A stretch of DNA of 64,000 bases, taken from positions 470,258,400 through 470,322,399 of the forward strand of contig NC_081406.1 in NCBI RefSeq assembly GCF_030272615.1, given 5' to 3'. The stretch's first letter is position 1. Each line of letters begins with the position of its first letter. The stretch comes from Cryptomeria japonica (Eukaryota > Streptophyta > Pinopsida > Cupressales > Cupressaceae). The notes beneath the pieces were generated by a model that worked only from the letters and a program-made list of their open reading frames with translations, made no database searches and was not told the origin of the DNA. A program made the translations under genes and the position numbers. This document shows positions 12,590-24,234 of the stretch, one piece after another.

Positions 12590-13960
12590 CTTAGAGACTA
12601 ACTGTTGCAAATCACTACCCTTCTTTTTCATATCTTCCTCCAGCATCCAGGTAGCTTCTGAGTCAGGAAGGACCTGCCATTTACTAAGTGTTAAAAATAG
12701 GTCTTGTGCCTTGTTTTATTGGCTTCCCTGTTATCCAAAATGCACTCCATTTTAGGTGGTTCCTTAGGTGGTAAGTGTTTTATCCATTCCTCACTTTCCT
12801 TAACAGATTCACCTGCACATTCTCTTGTAGTAGGACTCCTATACAATGTTAGATCAGAAACATTAAATATAGGTGAAATAGAAATATCATCTGGGAGTTC
12901 AATTTTGTAAGCATTAGGACCATATTTAGCCAAAATTTTACAAGGTCCAATCCTTCTTAGCATCAACTTGCTATGGCTTCCCTTGGGAAACCTATTCTTG
13001 CTGAGGTGAACCATGACCATGTCACCCACTTGATACTGCACATCTCTCCTTCTCTAATACACTCTTTCTTTAACCTTTCTATTGTAGGGTATCTCTAACT
13101 TGTTGATGGACCTCTTTCATAGCCTTTGTAAATTCATCAGCATGTCCACTCCTTTTTCCCAACCCCTGGACATCTCTCAATTCAAAGACTCCTCTTGGAT
13201 GTCTACCATACATAATCTCAAAAGAACTCAGACCTGTACTCATCTTTGTTCAATCATTATAGGCATACTATGCCTGAGGTATCACCACATCCTAACTACT
13301 TCCATGCTCCTTTTTCAAACACCTAAGAAGATTTCCCAATGACCTATTCACAACTTTAGTTTGGTCATCGGTCTGAGGGTGATAGGCTGAGCTAAAAGAC
13401 AAATTTGTACCCAACCTTTTCCACAAGGTTCTCCAAAAATTCCCTACAAACTTTTTGTCCCAATCAGATACAATACTCAAAGGAAACCTATGGATTCTAA
13501 CAATCTCTCTGAAAAACAATCTTGCAATATAGCTAGCATCATTTGTGGATTTACAAGGAATAAAGTGATCCATCTTGCTGAACCTATCTACCACAACAAA
13601 CACACTATCATGACCTATCTTTGTCTTGGGTAATCCCATCACAAATTCCATACTCAAACTTTCTCATGATCTACTTTCTATAGGAAAAGGTTAGTACAGT
13701 CTTGCATTCATTGAGACCCCCTTTGCTCATTGACATACAATACAACTCTCCACAAACTTTCTGATATCAGTCTGCACCTTAGGCCAAAAGTAAAATCTCC
13801 GAACTAGGTCCAAAGTCTTATTTACCCCAAAGTGACCTCCTAAACCACCACTATGTTTCTCCTTTACTATATTATCCCTAATTTAACACCTAGGGATACA
13901 TAACTGACACCCTTTGAACAAAAGTCCATCCTGCAAGGTATAGTCAGAAAACTCTCCATG
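12590..13960 (-). pseudogene. Element B integrase with C-terminal chromodomain
   Basis: Minus strand. The core (13292-13657) reads [49 protein letters not shown] and [16 protein letters not shown]; the expected catalytic Glu after QTD-Q-T is Lys here. The C-terminal barrel (12691-13041) has YQVGDMVMVHLSKNRFPKG, LRRIGPCKILAKYGPNAYKI and ISPIFNVSDLTLYRS. A chromodomain follows (ILDNREANKTRHKTYF, then after a frameshift the LVKWQGFPDSEATW-type box, about 12607-12750). Chromodomains direct chromovirus integrases to chromatin. Stops and the Glu-to-Lys change make it inactive. Confidence 0.87.
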
Positions 13961-15475
13961 AAAAGCATTTGCAAACTCATAGTATACCTTATAGATTTCC
14001 TTGAAATATTCATCATATTCATACAATCCTTTGAGTGCTTCAACACCCATACTCTACAACTACACTTCTTGCACTATCAACACCCTCCTACTTACAGCAT
14101 CTGCAACCTTATTGGCTACCCCTTTCTTGTGCTTGGTGATGAGAAGTATGCTTGAATAATTTCAACCCATTTCATATGTCTATGACTGAGCTTCTCCTAT
14201 CCATTCAAAAAACTAAGAGCATGATTGTTAGTATACACAATAAACTCCTTAGGAAGCAAGTAATGCCTCCACTTTTTCAGAGCTTGTACCATAGCATACA
14301 ACTCTAAATCATATGAGGAATATAGTTTTTTACTGAAAAAGGCCACTAGTCTCCCCTATTGGCTCAATACTGCTCCTATAGCCAAACCACTTGCATCACA
14401 TTCAATGGTGAAGACCTTACTGAAATTTGGCAATACTAGGACTGGGTACTTGGCAACTTTATGTTTTAAACACTCAAAACTCTTATCTACTTCTTTGGTC
14501 CACACAAAATTCACCTTACCACCACCCTTGATGGTTTCCAACATAGGTTCACAAATATCACTATAATTTCTAATGAATTTCCTATAAAATGTTGCAAACC
14601 CATGAAAACTTCATACCTCTCCAGTTGTCTTAAGTGTAGGCTAGTTCATAATAGCCTCTACCTTGGAAGAATCCATCTTCAAGTCACCCTTAGAGATGAA
14701 AAAGCCTAAGTACACCAACTCCTTCTTCATTGAGCCACACTTTTCTAAATTTATCATCAAATTTTGCAACTATAGTCACTTCAATACTATCTCCAAGTGT
14801 TTCAAGTGCTCCTCCTTGCTCTTGTTGAACACCAATATGTCATCAAGGTAGACTACCACAAACTTCCCTATAAATTCCTGCAACACTTCATTCATTAGTC
14901 TCATAAAGGTGCTAGGGGCATTTGAAAGACAAAAAGGCACCACAACCCACTCATACAACCCTTCATTGGTTTTAAATGTAGTCTTCCATTCATCCACATC
15001 TCTTATCCTTATCTAATGGTACCCACTCTTCAGGTCAATTTTAGAGAAATAGGTAGCTCCCCCTAAATAATCCATTAGGTCCTCTATCCTTGAAATAGGA
15101 AACCTATATCTGATGGTTATCCTATTGATAGCCCTAGAATCAATACAAAGTCTCTATTTCCCATCCTTCTTTGGGGCTAAAATAGAAGGTATTGCACATG
15201 GGCTAAGGCTCTTTCTTACCAACCCTTTATCTAGGAGCTCTTGAATTTTCCTAGCTATCTCTTCATTCTAGTGTGGGGTCATTTTATGTGCTGCCTTGTT
15301 AGGAATTACTACTCCGGCTATGAGGTCAATCTTATGACTAATATCTCTGATAGGTGGCAGAGAGTCTGGTATGTCTTCTGCAACCACTCCTTTGTATCGG
15401 TCTAGCAACTCCTTGACCTCCCTAGGTCCTACCTTACTCACTCTCTTCTTCATTTCTTCCTTAGGCTTCACAATA
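13961..15475 (-). pseudogene. Element B reverse transcriptase and RNase H
   Basis: The minus strand carries RT from about 15471 (EVKELLDRYKGVVAEDIPDS, LPPIRDISHKIDL) through LVYLDD-type catalytic sequence at 14776-14997 ([20 protein letters not shown]). It continues to RNase H at 14356-14544 (CLKHKVAKYPVLVLPNFSKV, FTIECDASGLAIGAVLSQ) and its eroded tail toward 13961. Several stops and frame changes interrupt it. The layout matches element A position for position, and RNase H is better preserved here than in A. Confidence 0.85.
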
Positions 15476-15960
15476 AAAGCAAAACCTACCCCACCTTCCT
15501 CCTTTAGTGTATCAAGGGAATTTTTTTTCCCCCACCATCATCACACTAGATCCTACATGTTGTGGATGCCCTTCTACCACTGGCTATATCCTAAAGGTCA
15601 CACCATCCTTTTGGAAAGAGTAAGTATTCTTTTCTCCATCATGATGAGCCTTTCTGTCAAACTACCATGGTCTGCCAAGCCAAAGATGGCAAGCATCCAT
15701 TGGAAGGATGTCACACAAAATTTTATTCTTATAACCCCCAATAGTGAACTCTACCCATGCTTGTTCATTGATGAGTATGTGTTGCCCTTTGTTCAAACAA
15801 CTGACTCTATATGGACAACTATGGGGTATTCTCTCCAAGTTCAACTTGTTTACTACTTCCAAAGATACAATGTTATTAGTAGATCCTGAATCAATGAAAA
15901 CTTTACAAAACTTACCTTGAATATTGCAATTGATTCTAAACAAAGACTTTCTTTGGGGTG
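15476..15960 (-). pseudogene. Element B aspartic protease, catalytic loop intact
   Basis: Minus-strand frame 15662-15943 reads MFRINCNIQGKFCKVFIDSG then STNNIVSLEVVNKLNLERIP and AWVEFTIGGYKNKILCDILP, ending MDACHLWLGRPW. IDSGST is the retropepsin active-site triad region, and LGRPW is the conserved C-terminal box. The protease would cleave the element polyprotein. Comparison with this copy shows what element A lost. Linker sequence toward RT (EGNPQH-type, 15476-15660) is frame-broken. Confidence 0.85.
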
Positions 15961-17085
15961 GCTAAGTCTTCACTGGTTCCTTTAGTAGTGTCATCTTGAT
16001 CATCAGGTTTTCTCCCATCTCTGATGTCAAATTCACTTCATGAGATGTCACACTCCTCGCATCTTCTTGAGTCAAGGTGGTTCTCCTATCACCACCATGA
16101 GAAGTTGAGGCCTTCATGGACACTTGTAGCCTGGGTGCCCCATCTAATTGCAGTTATAGCATCTCATACTGGAGAACTTGGATCCTATCCCTAATCCATT
16201 TGTCCCACCTTTTCCATTAGGTCTTGTCCCACGATAGCCTCCTCTTCTACTTGAGTCCCCAACTTTCTCTCCTTCGATAGACTCACCACTAGACCTTTGC
16301 TTAGGACTTCTTCCTCCAAAACTCCCTCTGCCTCTGAAACTTCTCCTTCCTTTACCTCTATTACTCTATTCACTTATTCTCTTTAGTTTCTCTTCTGCCC
16401 TTAGGGCCAATTGAAAATACTTGTTCACTATCTCTAGTGCCAAGATGTTGATCTCATCTTGGATGTTCATTCTTAGTCCATTCAAGTACCTGACCACTTT
16501 CTCTGACTCTTCTTTTTGTCTCTTTGATCTGAGACTAATTTTATGAAACTCCTCCATATATGCACTCACATCAAGGTCTCTTTGTTTGAGGTTCTGCAAT
16601 TTTCTATACATCTACACTTCATAGTCAATGGGCATGAATTGTGCCTTGACTTTATCTTTCATACTTTCCCATAAGGTTATCATATATTTTCCCTCCTTAA
16701 CTCTCTCCCCTTTTACATAGTTCCACCATGTAAGGGAAGACCCCTTCAACCTTGCTTTTGTCAACTTAACTCTCTTATCTTCAGGGATTTCTTTGTACTC
16801 AAAATGACTAGTAAATGCTTCTATCACCTCTTTCGCTTCCATACTTCCACTATATATAGGAAAATCAATGGTGTCCCTATTGACTGACCTCAAGGCATCT
16901 ACAAATACCCTCTAATCTGTTGGTATCTCCTCTACCCGCTTAGAGGATTCCCCATCATCTTTATCCCCTTATTCATCAATGTCACTTTCATCTTCCTTAT
17001 CCTTAGTACTCCAAGCTTGGACTCAAGCATCTCTTCAATCGACTTCTTCACTGCATCTTGTGACATACTCTTAGGAGGCATTCTG
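15961..17085 (-). pseudogene. Element B gag
   Basis: Minus strand, in at least four broken pieces: MRSVNRDTIDFPIYSGSMEA and EAFTSHFEYKEIPEDKRVKL (16612-16893), MYRKLQNLKQRDLDVSAYME and LNGLRMNIQDEINILALEIV (16366-16611), then a Gly/Arg/Ser linker with a knuckle remnant near 16100-16160. The acidic N-terminus lies toward 17085. It is the same protein as the A gag, with stops at different places. That shows independent decay after transposition. Confidence 0.83.
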
Positions 17086-17154
17086 TCAACCCCTATTTCA
17101 ACCTCTTCCTATGACATACACTAATACCACACCACCCAAGTGATCTTCAAAATC

Positions 17155-17171
17155 CTACTCTAATACCAATA
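17155..17171 (-). promoter_or_regulatory. Element B primer-binding site
   Basis: Immediately inside the 5' LTR the minus strand reads TATTGGTATTAGAGTAGG. This resembles the TGGTATCAGAGC site complementary to the 3' end of initiator methionine tRNA, the usual primer for plant gypsy and copia elements. A few mismatches suggest age. Confidence 0.7.
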
Positions 17172-18766
17172 TGATGAGGAGGCAATGGATCAGAAGGATA
17201 TTAACCTTGAACTAGCCAACCTTTATGGCTCTCTAAATCAACCGGTAATCCCCGATTCCAAAGGTATTTACACAACACCATGTGAAAACAATGGTTCAAT
17301 GACACCAAATTACACCTTGGAAGATCCAAAGGCTCCACTATGTCCACTTATAGACAACTAACTCTTCTCAAGTTCTTGTGTGACTACACACACCCTTGCA
17401 TACATGAGTGGACTACTACTAGGCTTTAGGGTTTGAATGGCCCACTTGACCAATTAAATACAACGACCCTTGGAGGGGTGTTCTTACAACACTTGAACAC
17501 AAATGAAATAGGATTTCATGGTTTAGATCCACCAGAACATCAATTTTGACTCACTTGCCCACAAACCTGAACTGGTTGCTATTAGGCCTCCTTTTGAAGG
17601 AATTGGGTGATAACTTTTGACACCCTGAGGTTCTAGGAAAAAAATTATGTTTTTGGATACCCTTTTGGGAGTTATAAACAACATCTTATTTTTTGGTACC
17701 GAATCAACTTGCAGATATTCCAACTTGTGGTCCACTAACAGACCTAATAGGGTTTTTAGACCTAATAGGGCTTTTAGACCTATTTGACTGAATGCCTTTC
17801 ACAAAATGGTTTGGTTCTCCTAATGGGTGACCATCAATGACCATGAAATTTCATATGAACCTCCAAAGTACTCTTCTACCACATTCAAACCCTTTTTCAG
17901 AACTCGGGTTAGTTCTCCATCCTCTTCGCCCTGTTGTATCCTCTTAATGGATTTTGGTACTGACATATTATATAGTGGCCTATCATCTCCTATAATAGTA
18001 GAGTGTTTAGTTAAGGATCGATAGGCCAAAACCCATTATTGCAATCAAACCCTAGGGGTTTAAGGGTTTAGGCTACCCGATATAGATTTGCTTGTAGAAT
18101 GGGGCAGCAATCACTTCAAGACTTCACACTAAAAGAAAAACAAAGGTAAAATAATCTAGTTACAAGATATATTCCATGAGAATTCTTACCAATCCACCTT
18201 CAGTATGAAATCAACAGAAATTAGACAGATTTTCTGAGTTTCCAACAATTCTTGATGCTTCAATTTCTTTCCAAATAAACCAACACAACCAACCAACAAC
18301 ATTCTTAGCTGTTTGGGGCCTTTAAAGGTGTTTCCTAAATAACTAGAACCTCCTCCAACTATTTTTCAAACCAAACTAATCATTGGAGAATCACAACTTA
18401 CAAAAAGTGCAAAATTGTTAAGACAACAAATTGACAATATGACAACTTTTGCATAATTTGACCAACTTAGACTCTAGACTGTCATAGTCCCCCAAAATGA
18501 TTAGATTTGATTCTAAAACATCAAAAATGACTCAAATAGACTTATGGTCACTTGATCCCTCAATTTAGACCATTATGACCCTTATTGACTCAATTTTCTC
18601 TACCAGACCCTAGATGACAATTCGACCCAAACATGGAGAAACTTGTCACACTCCTAGGACATTGAATTACAAAAAGGACCCATAGGGTCTTATTAAATTT
18701 CTCCTAACTAATATAAAATCATCTTGTTCCTAGATAATTCCTTCATGGGTAGGTCCTCCTACACCA
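17172..18766 (-). repeat. Element B 5' LTR
   Basis: About 1,595 bp, the partner of 10916-12558. It is shorter because roughly 70 bp is missing near 17900. A small tandem duplication of GACCTAATAGGG(C/T)TTTTA is present near 17740-17780. It ends ACACCA at 18766, next to the AGAAC duplication. Confidence 0.9.
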
Positions 18767-19625
18767 AGAACATTGTGGAAAAGGTTGGGTACAAATTTTT
18801 CTTTTAGCTTAGCCTATCACCCTCAGACTGATGGCCAAACTGAGGTTGTGAATAGATCATTGGGAAATCTTCTTATGTGTTTGACAAAGGATCATGGCAG
18901 TAGTTGGGATATGGTGATACTTGAGGCAGAGTATGCCTATAATGATTCAACAAACAAAAGTACATGTCTGAGCCCTTTTGAGATTGTGTGTGGTAGTCAT
19001 CCATGAGGAGTTTTTGAATTGAGAAATGTCCAGGCGTTGGACTAGAGGAGTGGACATGCTGATGAATTTGTAGAGGCTGTGAATGAGGTGCACCAACAAG
19101 TCAGAGATACTTTACAATAGAACAGTCAAAAGGTTAAAGCAAGAGTGGATCAGAGAAGGAGGGATATGCAGTACCAAGTGGGTGACATGGTCATGGTTCA
19201 TCTTAGCAAGGACAGGTTGCCCAAGGGAATCCATAGAAATTTGATGATGAGAAGGATTGAACCTTGTAAAATTTTGGATAAATATGGTCCTCATGCTTAC
19301 AAAATTGAACTCCCTGATGATATTGCTATTTCACCTATAGTTAATGTGTCTGATCTAACATTATATAGGAGTCCTACTGCAGGAGAATGTGCAGATGGAT
19401 CTATTCAAGAAAGTGAAGAATGAATAAAGCACTTACCACCTAAGGAGTCATCTAAGATGGAGTGATTTTGGATAGCAGGGAAGCCAAGCAAACAAGGAAA
19501 AAGAACTATTTTGAGCACTTAGTTAAATGGCAGGGATTTCCTGACTCAGAAGCTACCTGGATGTTGGAGGAAGATATCAAAAAGCAGGGTGGTGATTTGC
19601 AGCAGTTGGTCTCTAAGAGGACTTG
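18767..19625 (+). pseudogene. Element A integrase, second part, and chromodomain
   Basis: The integrase resumes after element [21 protein letters not shown], then [15 protein letters not shown] with the catalytic Glu, STCLSPFEIVCGSHP, and the C-terminal barrel (YQVGDMVMVHLSKDRLPKGI, RIEPCKILDKYGPHAYKI, ISPIVNVSDLTLYRS). A chromodomain with a clear LVKWQGFPDSEATWMLEEDI box lies at about 19465-19575, one frame off from the barrel. The frame ends at a TGA near 19625, just before the 3' LTR. Stops and frameshifts are present. Confidence 0.88.
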
Positions 19626-19648
19626 AGACAAATTTTACCCAGGGACTA

Positions 19649-21277
19649 TAGTGCAGGAGAACCTACCTATGAAGACTTGAACCAAGAACATGATGATTTT
19701 CTATTAGCCTAGAAGGAATGTAATAAGACCCTATGGGTCCTTTTTTTAATTCAATGTCCTAGGAGTGTAAAGGGTTTGTCCATGTTTGGGTCAAATTGTC
19801 ATCTAGGGTTTGGTAGAGAAAATTGAGTCAATAAGGGTCAGAATGGTCTAAATTGAGGGATCAAGTGACCACAAGTCTATTCAAGTCATTTTTTATGTTT
19901 CAGAATCAAATGTAATCATTTTTGGAGACTATTATAGTCTGGAGTCCAAGGTGGTTGAATTATGCAAAAGTTGTCATATTGTCAATTTGTTGTCATGACA
20001 ATTTTGCACTTTTTTATAAGTTGTGATTCTCCAACGGTCAGTTCAGTTTTAAAAATAGTTGGAGAAGGTTGTGGTCTTTTGGGAGATACCTTTAAAGGCC
20101 TCAAACACTGAAGGATGTAAGTTGGTCGATTTGGAAAAGAAATTAAAGCATCAAGAACTGTTGGAAACTCGGAAAACCCGTCTAATTTATGTTGATTGTA
20201 TATTGAAGGTGGATTGGAAAGAATTATCATGGCATAGTTTCTGTAACTAGATCATTTTACCTTTTTTTTTTTTTCAGTGTGAAGTCCTAGAGTGATCGCT
20301 GCCCCATTGTACAAGAAACTCTCTATCGAGTAGCATAAAACCCTAAAACCCCTAGGGTTTGACTACAATAATGGGCTATGACCCATCAATCCTTAACTAA
20401 ACACTCTGTCATTATAGGATATGATAGCCATTATATCATATGTCAATTCCAAAATCTATTAAGAGAATACAACAGGGCAAAGAGGATAGAGAACTAACCC
20501 TAGGTTTGTCATCTCTATGTGACAGGTCGGTTTGATGAGTGCAATGCATGAGAATTTAGTGGTAGAGCACTGGAAAGGGGTTTGAATATGGTAAAAGAGT
20601 ACTTTGGAGGTTTACATAACATTTCATGTTCAATGATGGTCACCCATTAGGAGAACCAAACTAGTTGGTGGAAGGCATTCAGTCAAATAGGTCTAATAGC
20701 CCTATTAGGTCTGTTAGAGCAGTATTGGTTGGGATATTTGCAAGTTGGTCCGGTACCGAAAACTAAGATATTGTTGCGAACTCTCAAAAGGGTATCTGCA
20801 AATATAATTTTTTTGCCTAGATCCTTAGGGTGTCAAAAGTTATCACCCGATTCCTTCAAATGGAGGCCTAATTGCAACCGGTTCAGTTTGTGGGTGAGTG
20901 AGTCAAAATTGATGTTCTGGTGGATCTAAACCATAAAATCTGATTTTATTTGTGTTAAGGTGTTGTGATAACACCCCTCCAAGGATCGTTGTATTGAATT
21001 GGTCAAGTGGGCCATTCAAACCCTAAAAGCCTAGTAGTAGCCCACTCATGTATGCAAGGCTGTGGGTAGTCACACAAGAATTTGAGAAGTGTTAGTTGTT
21101 TGTAAGTGAACATAGTGGAGCTTTGGGTTTTCCAAGGTGTTTCTTGGGTGTGATTGAACCATTGCTTGACTTGGTGTTGTGTAAGGATCTTTGGAATTAG
21201 GGATTATCGGTTGAATTTGTGAGCCTTAGAGGTTGGTTGGTTCAAGGTTATCCTTCCGGTCTATTGCCTCCTCATCA
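19649..21277 (+). repeat. Element A 3' LTR
   Basis: About 1,629 bp, partner of 5573-7197, starting TAGTGCAGGAG and ending CCTCATCA. It is preceded by the short tract CCCAGGGACTA, the counterpart of B's polypurine site. The next bases (TTTCCCAAC) return to the minus-strand integrase of element C. Confidence 0.9.
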
Positions 21278-21482
21278 TTTCCCAACATTTTTTTATTATC
21301 TTCATAATGTTCTTATTACTAGACTTTGCTTGTCCATTTGCTTATGGATGGTATGGTGAAGCATAAGAGACTGTTATACCATAATCCTTACAGAATGACT
21401 TAAATTCATCTGATCTAAAAAATATTCCATTATCAGTGATTACCCTAATAGGAACTGTCGTGCCTGTGAAGTGTTATATCTG
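21278..21482 (-). pseudogene. Element C: Ty3/gypsy integrase core, upstream half
   Basis: The minus strand reads TVPIRVITDNGIFFRSDEFK, then YGITVSYASPYHP and ANGQAKSSNKNIMKIIKKCW, the core of a gypsy integrase with the second catalytic Asp (TDNG). The Glu expected in NGQAE is Lys here. The reading joins in register to 5095-5567 once element A is removed (KKCW|ENNKRSWDSK). Its upstream part is cut off by the LTR of element D at about 21492. Confidence 0.87.
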
Positions 21483-21491
21483 CAGCTACAA

Positions 21492-22552
21492 CACAAAACA
21501 CTCAATAGATCATTACAAGCATGGTTAGAAAATGTAAAACAAAGAAAGATGAAACCATAGCAAAGCGATCTATCGCCTCCTAAGAGATGCGAGTGTGGAT
21601 TTGCTCTTAGATCTGGATAAGCAAATTCCAGTGACTTGACTACACCTAGATGGAGGATTTGAAATGATAATGATGCAATTAAGCTAGAAAAGATAATGAT
21701 TAAGCTACATGATTCAACAATTATGCTAGAAAATGATCAAATTAAGCTAGATCTAAGATGCAATTGCCTACAATAACAATGCTCAAATGATATGCTAAGA
21801 GATATATACCTATAGTAACAATGCATAAGATGCAAATAAGATGGGATGATTATTTCTCCAAAATGGGGGATATTTATAGGATTTCCAAGGCCAGGGTTGA
21901 GGTGGCAGGAATCAACGGTCAATATTGAGTCTCAAGATATCAATGGTGAAATTGGAGGAGGTTGGAAAAGAGGTTGGTGGAAAGGGAACATTTGTCATCT
22001 CTATGGTGACAAGTGTCAAGAATCTTTGCTCATGAGAGGGAAAGTGTCTAAGGAAATGGGACATGTGACCCAAGAATACCATGTGTCTCAAGGGAAGAGT
22101 ATGCACACCATAGGAGGTTAGAATAAGGAGGTTAGGATGTGCAAGCTAAGATAGGTTTAATTAAACCCAAGGTTAGATGGAATGGGTTAGGTTTAGAAGT
22201 GGTTAGGTTAGGTGGTTAGAAGTTAGGAGGCATGTGGGTAATTTGAATTTAAAAATTCAAATAATAGGAAAAGACTAATTAAATTTCAACAACTCATGAA
22301 TTGATTTGTTTTAATTAATTAGAAGATTAGAAGAAATGAATTTAAATGGGGAGGGATTAATTAATTTGAATTAATTAATCAAAGGGGACTATTGAAATGA
22401 ACCTATTAACTAAATCCTCGGATTTATTAATAAGTAGATGAGTGGAAGAATTTAATCAAATTGCTAATGAATTCAATTAAATTGGGGAGGGGGATTAATT
22501 AAATAATTGCTTATTCAATTAACTATCTTTAGACCATTTTTAGGTATATACA
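21492..22552 (-). repeat. Element D 3' LTR
   Basis: About 1,061 bp and nearly identical in layout to 29803-30802. The minus-strand start is TGTATATACCTAAAAATGG at 22552. Its first 62 bp have no counterpart in the truncated 5' LTR. Two 64-codon frames inside it also occur in the other LTR and have no recognisable domain. Confidence 0.85.
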
Positions 22553-22567
22553 TTCTGCCCCTCTTTG
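22553..22567 (-). promoter_or_regulatory. Element D polypurine tract
   Basis: The minus strand reads AAAGAGGGGCAGAA directly before the LTR start TGTATATACC. This is the purine run that primes plus-strand DNA synthesis and supports both the LTR boundary and the minus orientation. Confidence 0.75.
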
Positions 22568-24234
22568 AAGTGAGGAGTGATGACGCATTGATTCAAAGAA
22601 TAATTTCATTTTGATGATGATATTGGTTTGATAGGATGTTCGAGCTATTGATTGATAAATTGCAATATGATGATGCCCCCTCGGGAGATCAATTGAGATA
22701 ATTGACTTGTGGAGTTTTGCGATTTTTTGTGAAATTGATATCCCGCTTAGAAATAATTTGATGTCTGCAACTGTGTTTGATGAAAGTGAAAGTTCTAAGA
22801 TCACGATGATGTGGTTCTTGATTATTGATAACATTTGATTGATTAGATTGATAAGACCACGATTCAGTCTGGTTTTAGGAATGACACCTCCTATATAAGA
22901 CAAAGATGATCGAAGCGTCTGGTTTCAGGAAAGATACATCATGTATAAGACATGATCAGAACGTCTGGTTTCAGGAAAGATACATCCTGTATAAGACATG
23001 ATAGAATCGATTAAATTTGATAAGGTTGATTAGATAAAGAACTGACAGTTTGTTGATATCAAGTTGTAGGAAGATTTGGATATGTTGATGTTGGTTCTGT
23101 TGAGAGGGTACCATAAGATTTCATTGGGTCGACAATATCTGGAGAGATATGAGTCATTAGTTTGATTGCATATACACTTATGATGATACCTTGATGATTC
23201 CTGCGATAGATTTAACCTTGGATAAAATGAGCATGCGGGATCCCATGCAAGAATGAAATGCAAGCTAAATGCAAATGAAATGCAAAGCTACGACCAGACC
23301 AATCACTGGATTATTGCATTTTTGTCATCATTGAGATTTTTGAAATGTGGGAAGTGAGTGCAAACATCAATGGTATAATTAAACCATGATGACCTGAGCA
23401 CTTCTTTCTTGGCTTTTGATATGGCAAGTTAGCACAAGCATCGAGGTATAATTGAACTGAGATGACCTGATTGTTGCTTGCATAAAAAAGGTAGTATTAA
23501 CCATTGCAATACGCAAATCGAAAGTCTCTTCGATGATACTCTGATGATCATGTCCTGAGACAAATTTACACATATTAATGATTAATTTATAGACAACAGA
23601 CAAGAAAAATATCATGTTCCTTCCTTGTTTCTCTAGTCAAAGACATCCTGGAGTCACTTAGAAATCATGATAGTGAAAATCAAGATAAAAAAGAGTTGAA
23701 CAATCATGTTAAAATTATTATTCAAAAGATATCATCCATGCGTTTAGACTAACTTTGTGATAGTTTGATGGTTGATAATTTGATCTCGTGTTCAACATTG
23801 GATGTGTCATAGTTTTCACTTGATAAGGGTTGTTTAACTGTTGTTCTACCTATTTAATTAAGCTAAAAAATGATCAAAAATTTTGCCCCCAGCTAAGTGC
23901 AGGATTTTGCCTCAAGCCTAGAAACAAAGTCGTTATGATATACTTAATGATCCAAACCATGGCAAGAGATTAGCTAGGATGCCTGTGTATGTACAAAGGC
24001 TTCATGATGGATACAGACAATGCTGATGGAAAATGAATGCAAGCGGAAAGATGCATGAACTAATAGATGGAAAAGCTAGTGAGCAGATAGCGCCTGTTTG
24101 CCAGGTTTTCACCATCTGTTTTTATTGCACTTTTTCTCATATTTACTTTTTTTTTGGGATTTTCTGCTTTTTCACTTTTTTTGATTTTTTTTGTTTTTTC
24201 CTTTTTTTTTTTTTTTTTTTTCAGACATAGAATT
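22568..24234 (-). other. Element D 3' non-coding region with short tandem repeat and poly-T tract
   Basis: About 1.65 kb lies between the integrase end and the 3' LTR without a credible coding frame. At about 22866-22995 a unit of some 45-50 bp (CGTCTGGTTTCAGGAAAGAT...GTATAAGACATGAT) is present in roughly three copies. A T-rich stretch at 24145-24225 ends in an uninterrupted poly-T run (poly-A in element sense). Additional non-coding 3' sequence is common in Tat-lineage elements. Confidence 0.6.

Larger units (their letters stand above)
10916..18766 (-). mobile_element. Element B: second copy of the A family, inverted inside A's integrase
   Basis: Complete 7.85-kb chromovirus-type gypsy element on the minus strand. 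LTRs lie at 17172-18766 (5') and 10916-12558 (3'), with gag, protease, RT, RNase H, integrase and chromodomain between. Target duplications AGAAT (10911-10915) and AGAAC (18767-18771) flank it; one base has mutated. Outside them, element A's integrase resumes. Its ends are TGATGAGG...CTACACCA on the plus strand. Stops and small indels throughout make it inactive, but the protease DSG motif lost in A survives here. Confidence 0.93.
5573..21277 (+). mobile_element. Element A: chromovirus-type Ty3/gypsy LTR retrotransposon, split by element B
   Basis: It is bounded by direct LTRs (5573-7197 and 19649-21277) that begin TGGTG or TAGTG and end CATCA. The inside reads gag, protease, RT, RNase H, integrase, chromodomain on the plus strand. 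It inserted into a minus-strand integrase gene (element C). The flanks TTTTC and TTTCC are consistent with a mutated 4-5 bp target duplication. Element B sits inside its integrase. Removing B and one 5-bp duplication leaves about 7.85 kb, nearly the same as B, so A and B are one family. Many stops and a protease deletion make it defective. Confidence 0.9.

Noticed and set aside
15371-15889. Plus-strand 172-codon frame inside element B
   Set aside because: It lies opposite the minus-strand protease/RT region and shows no domain; it is a shadow.
10911-18771. Reading A and B as one large element with internal LTRs
   Set aside because: The 5-bp duplication and the in-register resumption of A's integrase show B is a separate later insertion.
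21846-22121. Frame MIISPKWGIFIGFPRPGLRW, repeated at 30157-30465
   Set aside because: It is repeated only because it lies in both LTRs of element D; no known domain, and the opposite strand is equally open.
24033-24230. Phe-rich frame ending in FFFFFFQT
   Set aside because: Translation of a poly-T tract in the non-coding 3' part of element D.
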